Shown here piece after piece: positions 24,477-33,186 of a stretch of 44,831 nucleotides of DNA. The stretch covers positions 1 through 44,831 of the forward strand of contig CASFNB010000011.1 in NCBI GenBank assembly GCA_949295915.1, written 5' to 3'. The position numbers and the translations under genes were made by a program. The first letter of the stretch is position 1, and each line of letters opens with the position of its first letter. The DNA comes from an uncultured Pseudomonadota bacterium. GTDB taxonomy: Bacteria > Pseudomonadota > Alphaproteobacteria > RF32 > CAG-239. The notes under the pieces were generated by a model. That model did not search any database. It saw nothing but the letters and a program-made list of their open reading frames with translations, and was not told where the DNA came from.

Positions 24477-26366
24477 TTAAAATTCAAACCGCGCATTCAA
24501 GCTTAAATCAAGCGGCATTTGGACATTTCCGCCCATAATCGTACCAACGCCGAAATAAAGCTCTTGTCCTTTGTTGGTATTAAGATTAAAACCTGCCCCC
24601 AAACGAACAAAGTTTTCCGAACGATCCTCTTCAATTTTATAACCGGCAACTGTCACTTTGTGTCCGTTATCAATTTCCGAATAAAAATCGGTGCGCACAA
24701 ACACATCTAAAGGCATATCATAAAAATCATCAATTCGTTTACCCAAGATAACCCCGGCTCTTGCCAACCAAGTTCCTTGATTGGCGGCATCAATCAACGT
24801 ATCATAAGAGGTGCGATAAGAAACATTATCAAAATCAAGATAACTGATTTGTGCTTGCGGTTCGACATAGTATCCGTCAGTAATTTCAAAGCGCTTTCCA
24901 CCTTCCAAAGAAAGTGTATAACCGTCAACATCATAGTCGCTGTTAACTTGCGCACCGAAAGGTAAATAGCTGGTGAGTTTTTGCTTATGATGATAATAAG
25001 CCGCGGCTAAATCAACATAAAGACCGTTTTGAGCAATCATTGTGGTATAAGCGCCGAAGCTGTATGTATCGGCATCACCGTCCCCGGAACGGTCAAAACT
25101 TTGGTCAGAATTGGAATATCCGCCGTAAACACCAATCAGCCAACGATTAAAAATATTTTGTGATAATGCAAAATCATATCCCATTTGCACACCGTTAACA
25201 TCAACATCGGATTTGGAAGCACCATCAAAATCCAAATCCAGTTCCCGATGGATTCCTCGAATCCAAAGTCCGCCGTTTTTGTTGGTATGAATTTCCCCTA
25301 AACGATTATTCAGATTTTCCATATGTGCATACATCACCGAATGAATGGCCGAATATGTATTTTTAGCCAAAACGGCAGTATCGCTGAGTTGCATAGTTTT
25401 AACCAAGTACCAACCATCGGTAAGTTTTTCCAAATCATAGTGGAAAGCACCGACATCAGCCGCTCCGCCGACAAGATAAAAATTTTCGTCAGGTAAACCG
25501 TTAATCAATTTCATATTTTCTTTAAAAACCGGAGTTGCACTATAGTCCGTCAAAGCCAAGCCGATTGTTCCCGTACTTCCTGCCGGAACCGTTAACGTAT
25601 CATATTTTCCCTCAGAAACATTAGTATTCATATAAATAGTTCCCGAACCGCTCAAATTAGCAACATTAATGGTTTTAAAACCATCATTGTAAACCGAATA
25701 AATTGAACCATTATCAAGTTGTAAATCATCAAACGTCGTATTGCCGTGCAAATATAAGTTTCCGTTTTGATTTATTTTTGTTGTACCTTGAGCCGTGATA
25801 TCACCTTCAAAAACGGTCGAACCTCCATCTAAAGTTAAATCGTTAACATTTCCTCCATCAAAAACATCAAACAAACCATTATAAACAGTAGAATCAACGG
25901 CAGTTCCGCCTTCTTCAACAAACATATAACCATCATAAAGAACCGCATTATTCGAAACGCCTCCATCAAAAACTTCAACGCGGCCGCCATCAATTTTGGC
26001 ACCGCTGATAGAGGCATTTGTAACATAAACCAAAGCTTGAGAATAAACTGTAACACCTTCGGCTGTTGCTCTGTTTGCCACATTCATTTGTGAATAAGGA
26101 TTAAGAAGTGTATTACTTGCCTTACTTCCCGTTCCTGTAACAGTCAATACGCCACGAGTTCCTACGGTTGTAACTTCTGCTTGCCCACCGTTTTGCACCG
26201 TCATTTGACCATAAGTTCCGACGGTCGTATTAGTCACACTTCCCTCAACGGTTAAAGGATCTCTGTTACGAACACTAAGATTCGATTGCGAATCCCCCGT
26301 CGGCACATTCATAGCCATTGCCGTGCCGGACATTAAAATACAAGACAAACAAAGCAGCTTTTGCAT
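24477..26366 (-). CDS. Autotransporter (type V secreted) protein
   Basis: A 629-residue outer-membrane autotransporter. A signal peptide (MQKLLCLSCILMSGTAMAM) precedes a passenger of about 310 residues rich in Gly, Thr, Val and Asn, with AIDA-like short repeats (VTNTTVGTYGQMTVQNGGQA, GGTAVDSTVYNGLFDVFDGG, GGSTVFEG), as expected for a right-handed beta-helix. From about residue 350 the sequence alternates as a 12-strand barrel (GGLWIRGIHRELDLDFDG, WLIGVYGGYS) and ends with the outer-membrane signature NARFEF, with Phe last. AGGAGAAAAGA precedes the ATG. It is a probable adhesin or surface protein; the passenger is small for the class. Confidence 0.9.
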   Translation of the reverse strand: MQKLLCLSCILMSGTAMAMNVPTGDSQSNLSVRNRDPLTVEGSVTNTTVGTYGQMTVQNGGQAEVTTVGTRGVLTVTGTGSKASNTLLNPYSQMNVANRATAEGVTVYSQALVYVTNASISGAKIDGGRVEVFDGGVSNNAVLYDGYMFVEEGGTAVDSTVYNGLFDVFDGGNVNDLTLDGGSTVFEGDITAQGTTKINQNGNLYLHGNTTFDDLQLDNGSIYSVYNDGFKTINVANLSGSGTIYMNTNVSEGKYDTLTVPAGSTGTIGLALTDYSATPVFKENMKLINGLPDENFYLVGGAADVGAFHYDLEKLTDGWYLVKTMQLSDTAVLAKNTYSAIHSVMYAHMENLNNRLGEIHTNKNGGLWIRGIHRELDLDFDGASKSDVDVNGVQMGYDFALSQNIFNRWLIGVYGGYSNSDQSFDRSGDGDADTYSFGAYTTMIAQNGLYVDLAAAYYHHKQKLTSYLPFGAQVNSDYDVDGYTLSLEGGKRFEITDGYYVEPQAQISYLDFDNVSYRTSYDTLIDAANQGTWLARAGVILGKRIDDFYDMPLDVFVRTDFYSEIDNGHKVTVAGYKIEEDRSENFVRLGAGFNLNTNKGQELYFGVGTIMGGNVQMPLDLSLNARFEF

Positions 26367-26440
26367 TCTTTTCTCCTAAAAAATAATATAAATTAATATG
26401 ATACTATTTTTCAATATTACAAGTTAAAATATAATAAAAA

Positions 26441-26860
26441 TTATTTTTTCTTACGAAAAGAAAAATATTTATGCAAAAGATAGGTCAAAATCGTCGAGAT
26501 GACGAGATAAGCTGCCTGCCCGACCAATGGATAAAGACCAAGCACGCGCACAAATAAATTAAGCGCAAAGGCATTGAAAAAATACATACCGATATAAACC
26601 GTCCATGCCTTAAAATATTCAGCTTTAATGTTGCCATGGCTCTGAAAAACATAATAACGCATGGTAATAAAAGAGACATTGACGGTAATAAAATATTGCA
26701 AAATCAGCGCCGGATTATAAGGGATTTTTGCAAGCTCGAACAATGCCGCAAAAACGCAATAGGCGAATACAGTATTAAATCCGCCCACCAGAAGAAAGCG
26801 GATTTTTTGATTGATTTTGAACCAAATACGCTCAATTTTTTTATAAAGTTCAATTATCAT
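26441..26860 (-). CDS. GtrA-like membrane protein
   Basis: A 139-residue protein with four membrane segments and a basic C-terminus (KYFSFRKKK). RFLLVGGFNTVFAYCVFAAL is the classical GtrA opening. GtrA-type proteins are proposed flippases for polyprenyl-linked sugars or accessory parts of surface-glycan modification systems. Its ATG overlaps the deacetylase gene end by four nt, so it closes a four-gene operon with an ArnT-like transferase, an ArnC-like GT2 and a YdjC-type deacetylase. That context supports a role in presenting a sugar donor to the periplasm. Confidence 0.9.
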   Translation of the reverse strand: MIIELYKKIERIWFKINQKIRFLLVGGFNTVFAYCVFAALFELAKIPYNPALILQYFITVNVSFITMRYYVFQSHGNIKAEYFKAWTVYIGMYFFNAFALNLFVRVLGLYPLVGQAAYLVISTILTYLLHKYFSFRKKK

Positions 26861-27684
26861 TGAATTTCGTCAGCTATTTTTTTATCAAGGAGAGTTTCAA
26901 GCTCTTTGGTGCGCCACGGAGAAAGCACATTCTCATCGAACACATTTTCCATGTGTTCTCTGTCCACCTCAGGCATAGCCGGATGAATACCAACTTCCAC
27001 AGCCTTATATTTCTCTGGGATTTTAATTCCTTTGAAACGATTTTTAGCGAGTTTGCAAGTATATAAAATGCTGTAAAAATAAGTATCTGTCGGATAGCGA
27101 TTCCAAATCACCATTGAGCGCAAAATCAAATATTTAATCAATCCGCCATCATGAAGAAAACATTTATCATCATTAAATTTGAGTGTGTTAAAAATGTTTT
27201 CATTCATCACACGGATTCTTGGAATTTTATATTCTTCCGCCAATTTTTTGACAACTTTGAAAATCACCGGAATATGGTGGATATGACGATGACTGTCAAT
27301 GTGAGAAAGTTTAATACCGAGTTTAATGGCTTTTTCAATCTGTGCTCTGGCTTCTAATTCCACTTGGCGAGCCAATTCTTTCGGATGGAGTATGGAGAGC
27401 AAAAACAAATTTACAAATCCGTTTTTAAACTCACCGTTGGCATCGGCTAAAAGCGGAATATTTTGCGGCACGGATAAAGCATATTGGTTAGTCAAATTAA
27501 GATGCAAGCCCACATCCAAGTTTGGCATATCTTTTTTTAACTCAAGAGCTTCTTTAACAAAGTTCAAGTTTATCATGATACTTGTTGAGTTTAAAATACC
27601 TTCATGATAAGCCTTGGCTATGGCTTGGTTAACCCCGGGAGTCATACCGAAGTCATCGGCATTAAATATCTTTTTCAGAGCCAT
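26857..27684 (-). CDS. YdjC/HpnK/ChbG-family carbohydrate deacetylase
   Basis: A 275-residue protein of the YdjC superfamily of zinc-dependent carbohydrate deacetylases. Metal and catalytic motifs are visible: NADDFGMTPGVN at residues 7-18, LDVGLHLNLT, and SHIDSHRHIHHIPVIF. ChbG acts on chitooligosaccharides and HpnK on hopanoid glycosides; the operon suggests this one acts on a lipid-linked or lipid A-linked amino sugar. The ATG at 27684 (MALKKIFNADD) is preferred over the longer frame to 27720 because GGTGG precedes it and the motif spacing is normal. It overlaps the GT2 gene by 23 nt. Confidence 0.88.
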   Translation of the reverse strand: MALKKIFNADDFGMTPGVNQAIAKAYHEGILNSTSIMINLNFVKEALELKKDMPNLDVGLHLNLTNQYALSVPQNIPLLADANGEFKNGFVNLFLLSILHPKELARQVELEARAQIEKAIKLGIKLSHIDSHRHIHHIPVIFKVVKKLAEEYKIPRIRVMNENIFNTLKFNDDKCFLHDGGLIKYLILRSMVIWNRYPTDTYFYSILYTCKLAKNRFKGIKIPEKYKAVEVGIHPAMPEVDREHMENVFDENVLSPWRTKELETLLDKKIADEIQ

Positions 27685-28645
27685 TTCGTACCACCTTTTT
27701 AACTTCTTCTTGAGTTTCATAATCAGCCATATAAAGCGGACGTTTTTTCACTTCCATATGAATTTTGCCGATATATTCGCCGATAATTCCCAAAACAATA
27801 AGCTGAACCGCACCTAAAAAAATCATTGTAACCATAATTGTGGCATACCCTGGGGTCGGTTTGTGCAAAATAAAATGTTCGCCGATAACATACAAACCGA
27901 GCAAACCGGCAACAAAAGCGGTAACAATCCCCAAATAAGTTGAAAAACGCAGTGGCTTGACCGAAAATTGGATAATTGAGTTTATGGCTAACTGCAAACT
28001 TTTGCGGAAATTATATTTAGATTCGCCGGCATGACGTTGCGGAGCCACAAAGTCTAAAACTTTCACTTTGTCGTTCGGCATAATCCAACTGAGTAGACCA
28101 CGAAACAATCTGTCTTGCTCGTTAAAGTTTTTCAAGAAATCGATATATTTGCGGTCAATAAGGCGAAAATCCGGTGTTTTTTCGGGAATTTTGGTATCTG
28201 AAAGCAGATTCAAAATTTTATAAAAACTTTTAGCGCAGAATTTATAAAATGCCGAGGTATCGACATTATCCACGCGGCGGGTTAAAACAATTTCGTAACC
28301 TTCTTGCCACGCTTCCACCATTTGTTTGATGTAAAGAGGCGGATGTTGCAAATCGGCATCCATAAAGATAACCGCCTCGCTTAAAGCATAATCCATACCG
28401 GCAGTCATGGCAATTTCGTGTCCGAAATTGCGTTTGAGATGCACAATTTTAACGTGTTTGTCTTTTTTTTGCAAAGCTTGACATTTGGCATGTGTTTTAT
28501 CAGAGCTACCGTCATCGACATAAATGATTTCATAATCTTTTACGTTTGTTTCTTTCAAAACCTTTTTCAGCTCTTTATACAAAGCTTCAACATTGCCTTC
28601 TTCATTGTATGCAGAAACAACGATACTGATGGAATCTTTACTCAT
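27662..28645 (-). CDS. ArnC-like polyprenyl-phosphate glycosyltransferase (GT2)
   Basis: A 327-residue GT-A enzyme: SIVVSAYNEEGNV at the N-terminus, YVDDGSSDKT, the metal site FMDADLQHPP, and two C-terminal membrane segments. This is the plan of ArnC, GtrB and dolichyl-phosphate-type synthases that make undecaprenyl-phosphate sugars at the inner leaflet. The donor sugar cannot be told from sequence. It overlaps the ArnT-like gene by eight nt and the deacetylase by 23 nt, so the four genes are one translationally coupled operon. The arrangement recalls Ara4N or GalN addition to lipid A, in which a formyl- or acetyl-protected sugar is loaded and then deprotected. Confidence 0.9.
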   Translation of the reverse strand: MSKDSISIVVSAYNEEGNVEALYKELKKVLKETNVKDYEIIYVDDGSSDKTHAKCQALQKKDKHVKIVHLKRNFGHEIAMTAGMDYALSEAVIFMDADLQHPPLYIKQMVEAWQEGYEIVLTRRVDNVDTSAFYKFCAKSFYKILNLLSDTKIPEKTPDFRLIDRKYIDFLKNFNEQDRLFRGLLSWIMPNDKVKVLDFVAPQRHAGESKYNFRKSLQLAINSIIQFSVKPLRFSTYLGIVTAFVAGLLGLYVIGEHFILHKPTPGYATIMVTMIFLGAVQLIVLGIIGEYIGKIHMEVKKRPLYMADYETQEEVKKVVRNGSEKDI

Positions 28646-30110
28646 GGTTCACCTCTGTTATCGGCTCAAAAAAGCCATAATAAATTGTCTTTGTTTTTAG
28701 CTTACCAATTCGATTTTTAAATTCAAGCTTATATTCACTCGGCTCGCTCATATTGGGATAGATACTTTTCAAATTCATATAAGAATTTTTATTAGGAAAG
28801 ACCACCAGCGCACCGCTTTTTAAGATATCTTCTTTATCAAACCACGGAGCAAGTTCGGGACGCATAGACGGCACGGTCTTTGGTTGCTCTTCGGCAAAAA
28901 TGGATAAATTGGCAATATACCAAATTTCTCCACCGACATATTTCAAAGGTTTGTCGGTATGGAGCTTCCAAGCATAAGACATATCTTGAGCAAATTTCTG
29001 ATAAGGGAAATTGATTTTTTCACTCTTATTAAAAACGATCACCGAAAGAGCAGCTATGACAAACAAGCTCATAGCCACATAAACCGATTTTACGGTTTTA
29101 CGGAAATTAATATCGGAAAGTTTGTATGGAAAATATGCAAAAAGGATAATACCGAGCATATACATGGTCGGAAAGCCCCACATACTTTTGAGTTTGCTAC
29201 CGCTGACAAGAGCCACGGCGGCAAACAGAAATACAGGTAATACGCCCATATAGAATAAGAACTGTTTTTTGTCTTTGGTCAGATAATTGGCTTCTTTTTC
29301 TCCGCGACGATAGCTTAAATAAAAGAGCAAGATTGTCATTAAAGTAAATAAAATCTGAGAACCCAAGAATTTTACGGGATAGAAGAAATGCGCCCAAATT
29401 TTAGACCAAAGTGTTTGTGCACCGTTTCCTGTTCTGCCCATCAGATATTCAAAAGAATAAAAATCATGTTGATAGAGCCACCAAACATGGGGGGCAATCA
29501 CGGCAAGAAAAATAACAAAGGTGATGTAAGGACCGACTTTTTTGAACTGAGCTCTGCCCTCTGGTGTAAAGAACAAATAAAGCGCCATACACAAAAGCTC
29601 GATTCCGCCGACATATTTATTAAGCATATTCATACCGGCAAATAAACCCGTTAAAATCCAAGCGCTCATGGTATTTTTGTTCAAAGCTTGCAAGAAATAA
29701 TAAGCGGTTAAAGGCCACAAAGCCAATGAAACCACATTAACGTTATATTCTTGTGCGCTAAACCCGTAATAAATAACGCCTTCCAAGAGCATCACGGACA
29801 AAACGGCTTTACCTTCGGACAAAAAGCACTTGGCCAGCTTATAAATAAAGATGAAACCGATGAGAACCAAAATTTGATTGAGAAGATAAATACCCGCCTG
29901 CCCGAAAAGCTGATAAAACCATTCTGCGGGGAAACCGGACAAAGGCGGATGTTTATTAGTGCCGAAGTCGCAATATCTTCCCCAAGTAATAGCCTCAACA
30001 CTATCCATCGGCAAGCTTTTGCGCATTAACGGAACAACAAACCAAACCACAAAGTGTGTCCAAAGGAATATGAGTAAATTTTTGTTATATAAGTTTCTCA
30101 TCGATTGCAT
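28638..30110 (-). CDS. ArnT-like glycosyltransferase of the PMT family
   Basis: A 490-residue multi-spanning membrane protein of the ArnT/PMT (GT-C) type. The first periplasmic loop carries MDSVEAITWGRYCDFGTNKHPPLSGF, matching the family pattern of an acidic residue followed by a KHPP motif. About eleven membrane segments and a soluble C-terminal domain follow. Such enzymes move a sugar from undecaprenyl phosphate to lipid A or another acceptor in the periplasm. It is the first gene of the operon; ATGs at 30110 and 30101 are both possible, with GAAAG as a weak ribosome site. Confidence 0.87.
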   Translation of the reverse strand: MQSMRNLYNKNLLIFLWTHFVVWFVVPLMRKSLPMDSVEAITWGRYCDFGTNKHPPLSGFPAEWFYQLFGQAGIYLLNQILVLIGFIFIYKLAKCFLSEGKAVLSVMLLEGVIYYGFSAQEYNVNVVSLALWPLTAYYFLQALNKNTMSAWILTGLFAGMNMLNKYVGGIELLCMALYLFFTPEGRAQFKKVGPYITFVIFLAVIAPHVWWLYQHDFYSFEYLMGRTGNGAQTLWSKIWAHFFYPVKFLGSQILFTLMTILLFYLSYRRGEKEANYLTKDKKQFLFYMGVLPVFLFAAVALVSGSKLKSMWGFPTMYMLGIILFAYFPYKLSDINFRKTVKSVYVAMSLFVIAALSVIVFNKSEKINFPYQKFAQDMSYAWKLHTDKPLKYVGGEIWYIANLSIFAEEQPKTVPSMRPELAPWFDKEDILKSGALVVFPNKNSYMNLKSIYPNMSEPSEYKLEFKNRIGKLKTKTIYYGFFEPITEVNHE

Positions 30111-30194
30111 CTTTCATATAAGTAAACACAATAATTTATTAGTAATATTTAGGACAAATGATGTCAAACTCAATTCGTTACATTTGCATAATAA

Positions 30195-30557
30195 TTATTT
30201 CCAGCCTTTAAGCATCTGATAAATATTGACACTGGTTTTAGCAATAACGGCTTTGAAACCGTTTAGACCGTTTTCTTTCCATATTTTCATCAAAATATCG
30301 GTTGCTTGCTTACGTGTATAAATATCTTTGTGTTGACACATATAATCATGGAAACAAGCAGCTTTAATCCCCTGACGCAAATCCTTATTAGAAAAAAGCA
30401 ACGTGAAAGGCGCCGGTACGGAAATACCGTCAAAGACAAAATCTTTGGGTACGGTAATATTTTCATACGTCTGTTCTTTTAAAGTGATATAATTAATACC
30501 CGACACGGCAAAATCATAAATTTTATGACGAGTATATTTTCTTTTTAATCGTTCCAT
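30195..30557 (-). CDS. Phage-type DUF1353 protein
   Basis: A 120-residue protein resembling the phage DUF1353 family: VPKDFVFDGISVPAPFTLLFS followed by AACFHDYMCQHKDIYTRKQA. The family is found near tail genes of many phages and its role is unknown. The ATG at 30557 has GGAG eight nt upstream and overlaps the end of the previous gene by 13 nt; a longer frame from 30632 would run deeper into that gene and is unlikely. It is the third gene of an orphan tail-fibre cassette. Confidence 0.75.
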   Translation of the reverse strand: MERLKRKYTRHKIYDFAVSGINYITLKEQTYENITVPKDFVFDGISVPAPFTLLFSNKDLRQGIKAACFHDYMCQHKDIYTRKQATDILMKIWKENGLNGFKAVIAKTSVNIYQMLKGWK

Positions 30558-31066
30558 GTAATATTCTCCAATTCTTCTTTTGAGGTTGCTGTTTCTATTT
30601 GAGCTTTGAGCATTGTTGCTTTCTGATGGCAAGTATTAGACCATTCAGCCAGCGCTACACTCAAACCAAGAAGTTCTTGTGCCGTAAGTTCTATTATTGA
30701 GTTGTCTTTGCACGTCCATGTGATTGTCGGAACTTCCTCTACCATAGCGGCGGCCTGCATGGATTGCGCAGCGCCTTGAATGCGAATACAAGAAACAACA
30801 TCACTGTCAAAAGTTTTGCCCATATAAAAAAAGCCGCCTTGTTCAGCAGCATCACGGGCGGCATTGATTTCGGCTCGCTTTTCAAGTTTCAATTTATCGA
30901 GTGATTTTTGTGGTGCAAATCCCCTCTCCCACAAAGAGCCGTCATAAGCGGTCTCGGTTTGACTTTCATCAATGGTAATTGTCCATCCAAGCTCTTTTGC
31001 AATATCTGCGTAAGGTGTGCGATTTCCGATTCTGTGGTTTTCTAATTTTTCTACATATAACATCAT
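30545..31066 (-). CDS. Phage tail-fibre-associated DUF4376-like protein
   Basis: A 173-residue protein. The C-terminal part from about residue 70 (KLEKRAEINAARDAAEQGGF, FDSDVVSCIRIQGAAQSMQA, LLGLSVALAEWSNTCHQKA) follows the DUF4376 pattern found in proteins encoded right after phage tail fibres, thought to be assembly or attachment partners. The N-terminal third is a short beta-rich part. Its ATG overlaps the tail-fibre stop codon (TAATG), with AGGAGG about ten nt upstream, so expression is coupled. Confidence 0.75.
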   Translation of the reverse strand: MMLYVEKLENHRIGNRTPYADIAKELGWTITIDESQTETAYDGSLWERGFAPQKSLDKLKLEKRAEINAARDAAEQGGFFYMGKTFDSDVVSCIRIQGAAQSMQAAAMVEEVPTITWTCKDNSIIELTAQELLGLSVALAEWSNTCHQKATMLKAQIETATSKEELENITWND

Positions 31067-32628
31067 TATTCTTTACCTCCTTCTAATAAAAATAATCTAA
31101 AGTAACGTAAATTACCATTAGCAGTATAGCCAATAAAATAATTTATACCTTTTTTTACTGGTAAGATAATTCCTGTTCCGCTATTTGCTGGCGCCCAAGA
31201 TGTTATAACTGATTTTGTTGAACTTTCCTCTGCTGTTCCGCTTGTTTTACTTGTGTATCCAGCAGAAACATACTGATTATCAGCTGTTGTCATTTTATAT
31301 ATATTTATATATCCATCTGCTTGAGCTGTATATATGCTACCATTTGGTTTTAACTCTAAATCAATATACTTTTCCGACGGCATGCCCAAACCGGCAATCA
31401 AGTTTTTTGCCCCTGCAGTAATATTATCAAGTCCGACATTAGCCTTGTTTCCAAGGGCAGTCATAAATTCTTGAGCTTGAGCAACGCTTGCCTCTGCCGC
31501 ACTTGCATAAAGAATAACATAGGCTCGATATACAACGTGGTCGGGATTTACTTTTGCGCCATCTTGATATGTTGAAGATACACGAGAAGCATTAAAATCA
31601 ACTCGACTTGTAATTCCGCTTGTCCCACCAAACATACCATCTGAACCGCTTGCACTAGCAAAAACTCCGCTTGGTCCCCATGTTCCGCCCCAGTTATAAC
31701 CTGTATTTCCTTTAATGTTCGGCAAACTTTCAGCAGCAAACATTGATGGAGCTTGTCCGGCTTTTATGTAGGCATCACTTAATTTTGGCACTTTAAATCT
31801 TGTTGTTGCTGTATCAAGTGCAAACAAACCGCAAACACCATTAGCAGATAGACATTCCTCAAAAGATGCAAAGTCAATTGAACTAATCTTTCCATCAATT
31901 AACATTTGATAAACATCTGGAAAAGCTGCTTGCGTATATTCTGCGCCATCACACCACGCTCCGCCGCTAGGAATATCAGTTCGAGTTGTGTATTTAATAT
32001 CACCAATATTACCATAAGTGGCAATTTTCAGTTTTTTAGCAGAATCAAGCGCTATAAGCTCACTTTGTTTAGCATTAAGTTCTGATGTTTTAGCATTAAT
32101 TTCACTATTTTTAGATTCAGTTTGAGCAGTCATAACTTCAGTATAAACATTATCAATATTCATCAAAGAATTAGTTAAAGCAGAAGCTTCCTGATTCCAA
32201 ACCAGTGCTTTCCCTGCGGAAGGAAGAGGTAAAGAAGTACTAACACCCTCTTGCGCATAAGGAGGATAAACCATGGAGCGCCCGATTTTTTCATCTAATT
32301 GTTGAAGTGTTGCCACTTGATAATCAAGCTCATGATTAATCACTTTGGCTCTGAAAGCTCCGCCTTCTTGAAAATCGGAAGTTCTTTTAATTTCAAGATT
32401 CCGAATAATCGTAATTCTCGTTCCGTTGGAAGGAGGTTCGGCAAAAACAACCTTACCACCGTAACTTTTTTCATTAATTGTCACATTATAACCTGAATCA
32501 GTTAGTGTTTCATCCAAATATACATCCAGATCGCCAGCTTCAAAGATTTGGAAATTAAAATTAAATTCCTGTACTTCACCGTCGGCAATATAATGTACGA
32601 CAATTTTTTGTTTTGTATCCAAAACCAT
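31066..32628 (-). CDS. Phage tail fibre protein with collar-like domain
   Basis: A 520-residue tail fibre. Residues about 1-125 resemble the T7 gp17 N-terminal tail-attachment domain (KIVVHYIADGEVQEFNFNFQ, VFAEPPSNGTRITIIRNLEI, KVINHELDYQVATLQQLDEK). A heptad-like stretch rich in Ser, Glu and Lys (about 155-190) suggests a trimeric coiled coil. A tail-collar-like region follows (GDIKYTTRTDIPSGGAWCDG, FKVPKLSDAYIKAG), and the C-terminal 120 residues probably form the tip. I start at ATG 32628 because AGGAG is eight nt upstream, rather than at 32655. No capsid, portal, terminase, lysis or integrase genes accompany it. It could be a prophage remnant or a domesticated fibre. Confidence 0.85.
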   Translation of the reverse strand: MVLDTKQKIVVHYIADGEVQEFNFNFQIFEAGDLDVYLDETLTDSGYNVTINEKSYGGKVVFAEPPSNGTRITIIRNLEIKRTSDFQEGGAFRAKVINHELDYQVATLQQLDEKIGRSMVYPPYAQEGVSTSLPLPSAGKALVWNQEASALTNSLMNIDNVYTEVMTAQTESKNSEINAKTSELNAKQSELIALDSAKKLKIATYGNIGDIKYTTRTDIPSGGAWCDGAEYTQAAFPDVYQMLIDGKISSIDFASFEECLSANGVCGLFALDTATTRFKVPKLSDAYIKAGQAPSMFAAESLPNIKGNTGYNWGGTWGPSGVFASASGSDGMFGGTSGITSRVDFNASRVSSTYQDGAKVNPDHVVYRAYVILYASAAEASVAQAQEFMTALGNKANVGLDNITAGAKNLIAGLGMPSEKYIDLELKPNGSIYTAQADGYINIYKMTTADNQYVSAGYTSKTSGTAEESSTKSVITSWAPANSGTGIILPVKKGINYFIGYTANGNLRYFRLFLLEGGKE

Positions 32629-32646
32629 AAAACAATCTCCTAAAAA

Positions 32647-32720
32647 AAATCTCATTACCGCAAAGTAATGAGATTTAGATTATTAAAACAAAAAAGAGCC
32701 TCTATAAAAAGAAGCTCTTT
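32647..32720. terminator. Two hairpins upstream of the tail-fibre gene
   Basis: Hairpin 1: AAATCTCATTAC (32647-32658) with GTAATGAGATTT (32665-32676), loop CGCAAA. Hairpin 2: AAAGAGC (32693-32699) with GCTCTTT (32714-32720). Both carry A/T runs and could act as terminators in either direction. On the minus strand they lie in the leader of the tail-fibre transcript, so they may be attenuators or relics of a lost neighbour. Confidence 0.6.
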
Positions 32721-32748
32721 AGATACACTTACCCCAAGTGATATAAAA

Positions 32749-32777
32749 CAAATAACTAAAAAAAGACATCTTGTCAA
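32749..32777 (-). promoter_or_regulatory. Candidate promoter of the tail-fibre cassette
   Basis: Minus-strand TTGACA (32777-32772) stands 17 nt before TATTTG (32754-32749). The -35 is perfect and the -10 weak. Transcripts would read through both hairpins before the tail-fibre start. Confidence 0.4.
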
Positions 32778-32836
32778 GGAATTTATTCCTAAGTTTGGGA
32801 TAAAATAAAAAAAATTACAAACAAGCAAAATAATGA

Positions 32837-32865
32837 TTGACAAATGTAGCAATAAAGATTATTAA
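32837..32865 (+). promoter_or_regulatory. Promoter of tRNA-Met
   Basis: TTGACA (32837-32842), a 17-nt spacer and TATTAA (32860-32865) place a start near 32872, nine nt before the mature tRNA. Confidence 0.75.
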
Positions 32866-32880
32866 AGACATGAATTTGAT

Positions 32881-32956
32881 GGCGGGATAGCTCAGTCGGT
32901 AGAGCAGAGGAATCATAATCCTTGTGTCGTGGGTTCGAATCCCTCTCTCGCTACCA
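32881..32956 (+). tRNA. tRNA-Met, elongator type (anticodon CAT)
   Basis: Acceptor GGCGGGA (32881-32887) pairs with TCTCGCT (32946-32952), followed by ACCA with CCA encoded. The anticodon loop contains CAT (AATCATAATC). The G-U first pair and the overall sequence fit elongator tRNA-Met; an initiator would show C1-A72 mismatch and GGG/CCC anticodon-stem pairs. A tRNA-Ile(CAU) identity is less likely but cannot be fully excluded by eye. Confidence 0.9.
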
Positions 32957-32959
32957 TTC

Positions 32960-32987
32960 AAAAAGGCGGTATTCTTACCGCCTTTTT
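32960..32987 (+). terminator. Terminator after tRNA-Met
   Basis: AAAAAGGCGGT (32960-32970) pairs with ACCGCCTTTTT (32977-32987), loop ATTCTT. An exact copy is at 33159-33186. Confidence 0.9.
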
Positions 32988-33158
32988 CATATTTAAAGTC
33001 GCGTAGGGATTTGAACCCACGAGGCGTGGGTTTGAACCGAAGAAAGAAGGCAGACGGGAGTATGCCGGTTTTGCTTGCAAAAGCAAAATCTTTCAAGGTC
33101 GGCGTTAAGAAAACTTTTTATAAAAAGTTTTTAGCCCATCCCTCTCTCGCTACCATTC

Positions 33159-33186
33159 AAAAAGGCGGTATTCTTACCGCCTTTTT
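33159..33186. terminator. Second copy of the tRNA-Met terminator
   Basis: Identical to the hairpin at 32960-32987. On the minus strand it lies 28 nt after the ROK kinase stop and probably ends that transcript. Confidence 0.85.
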
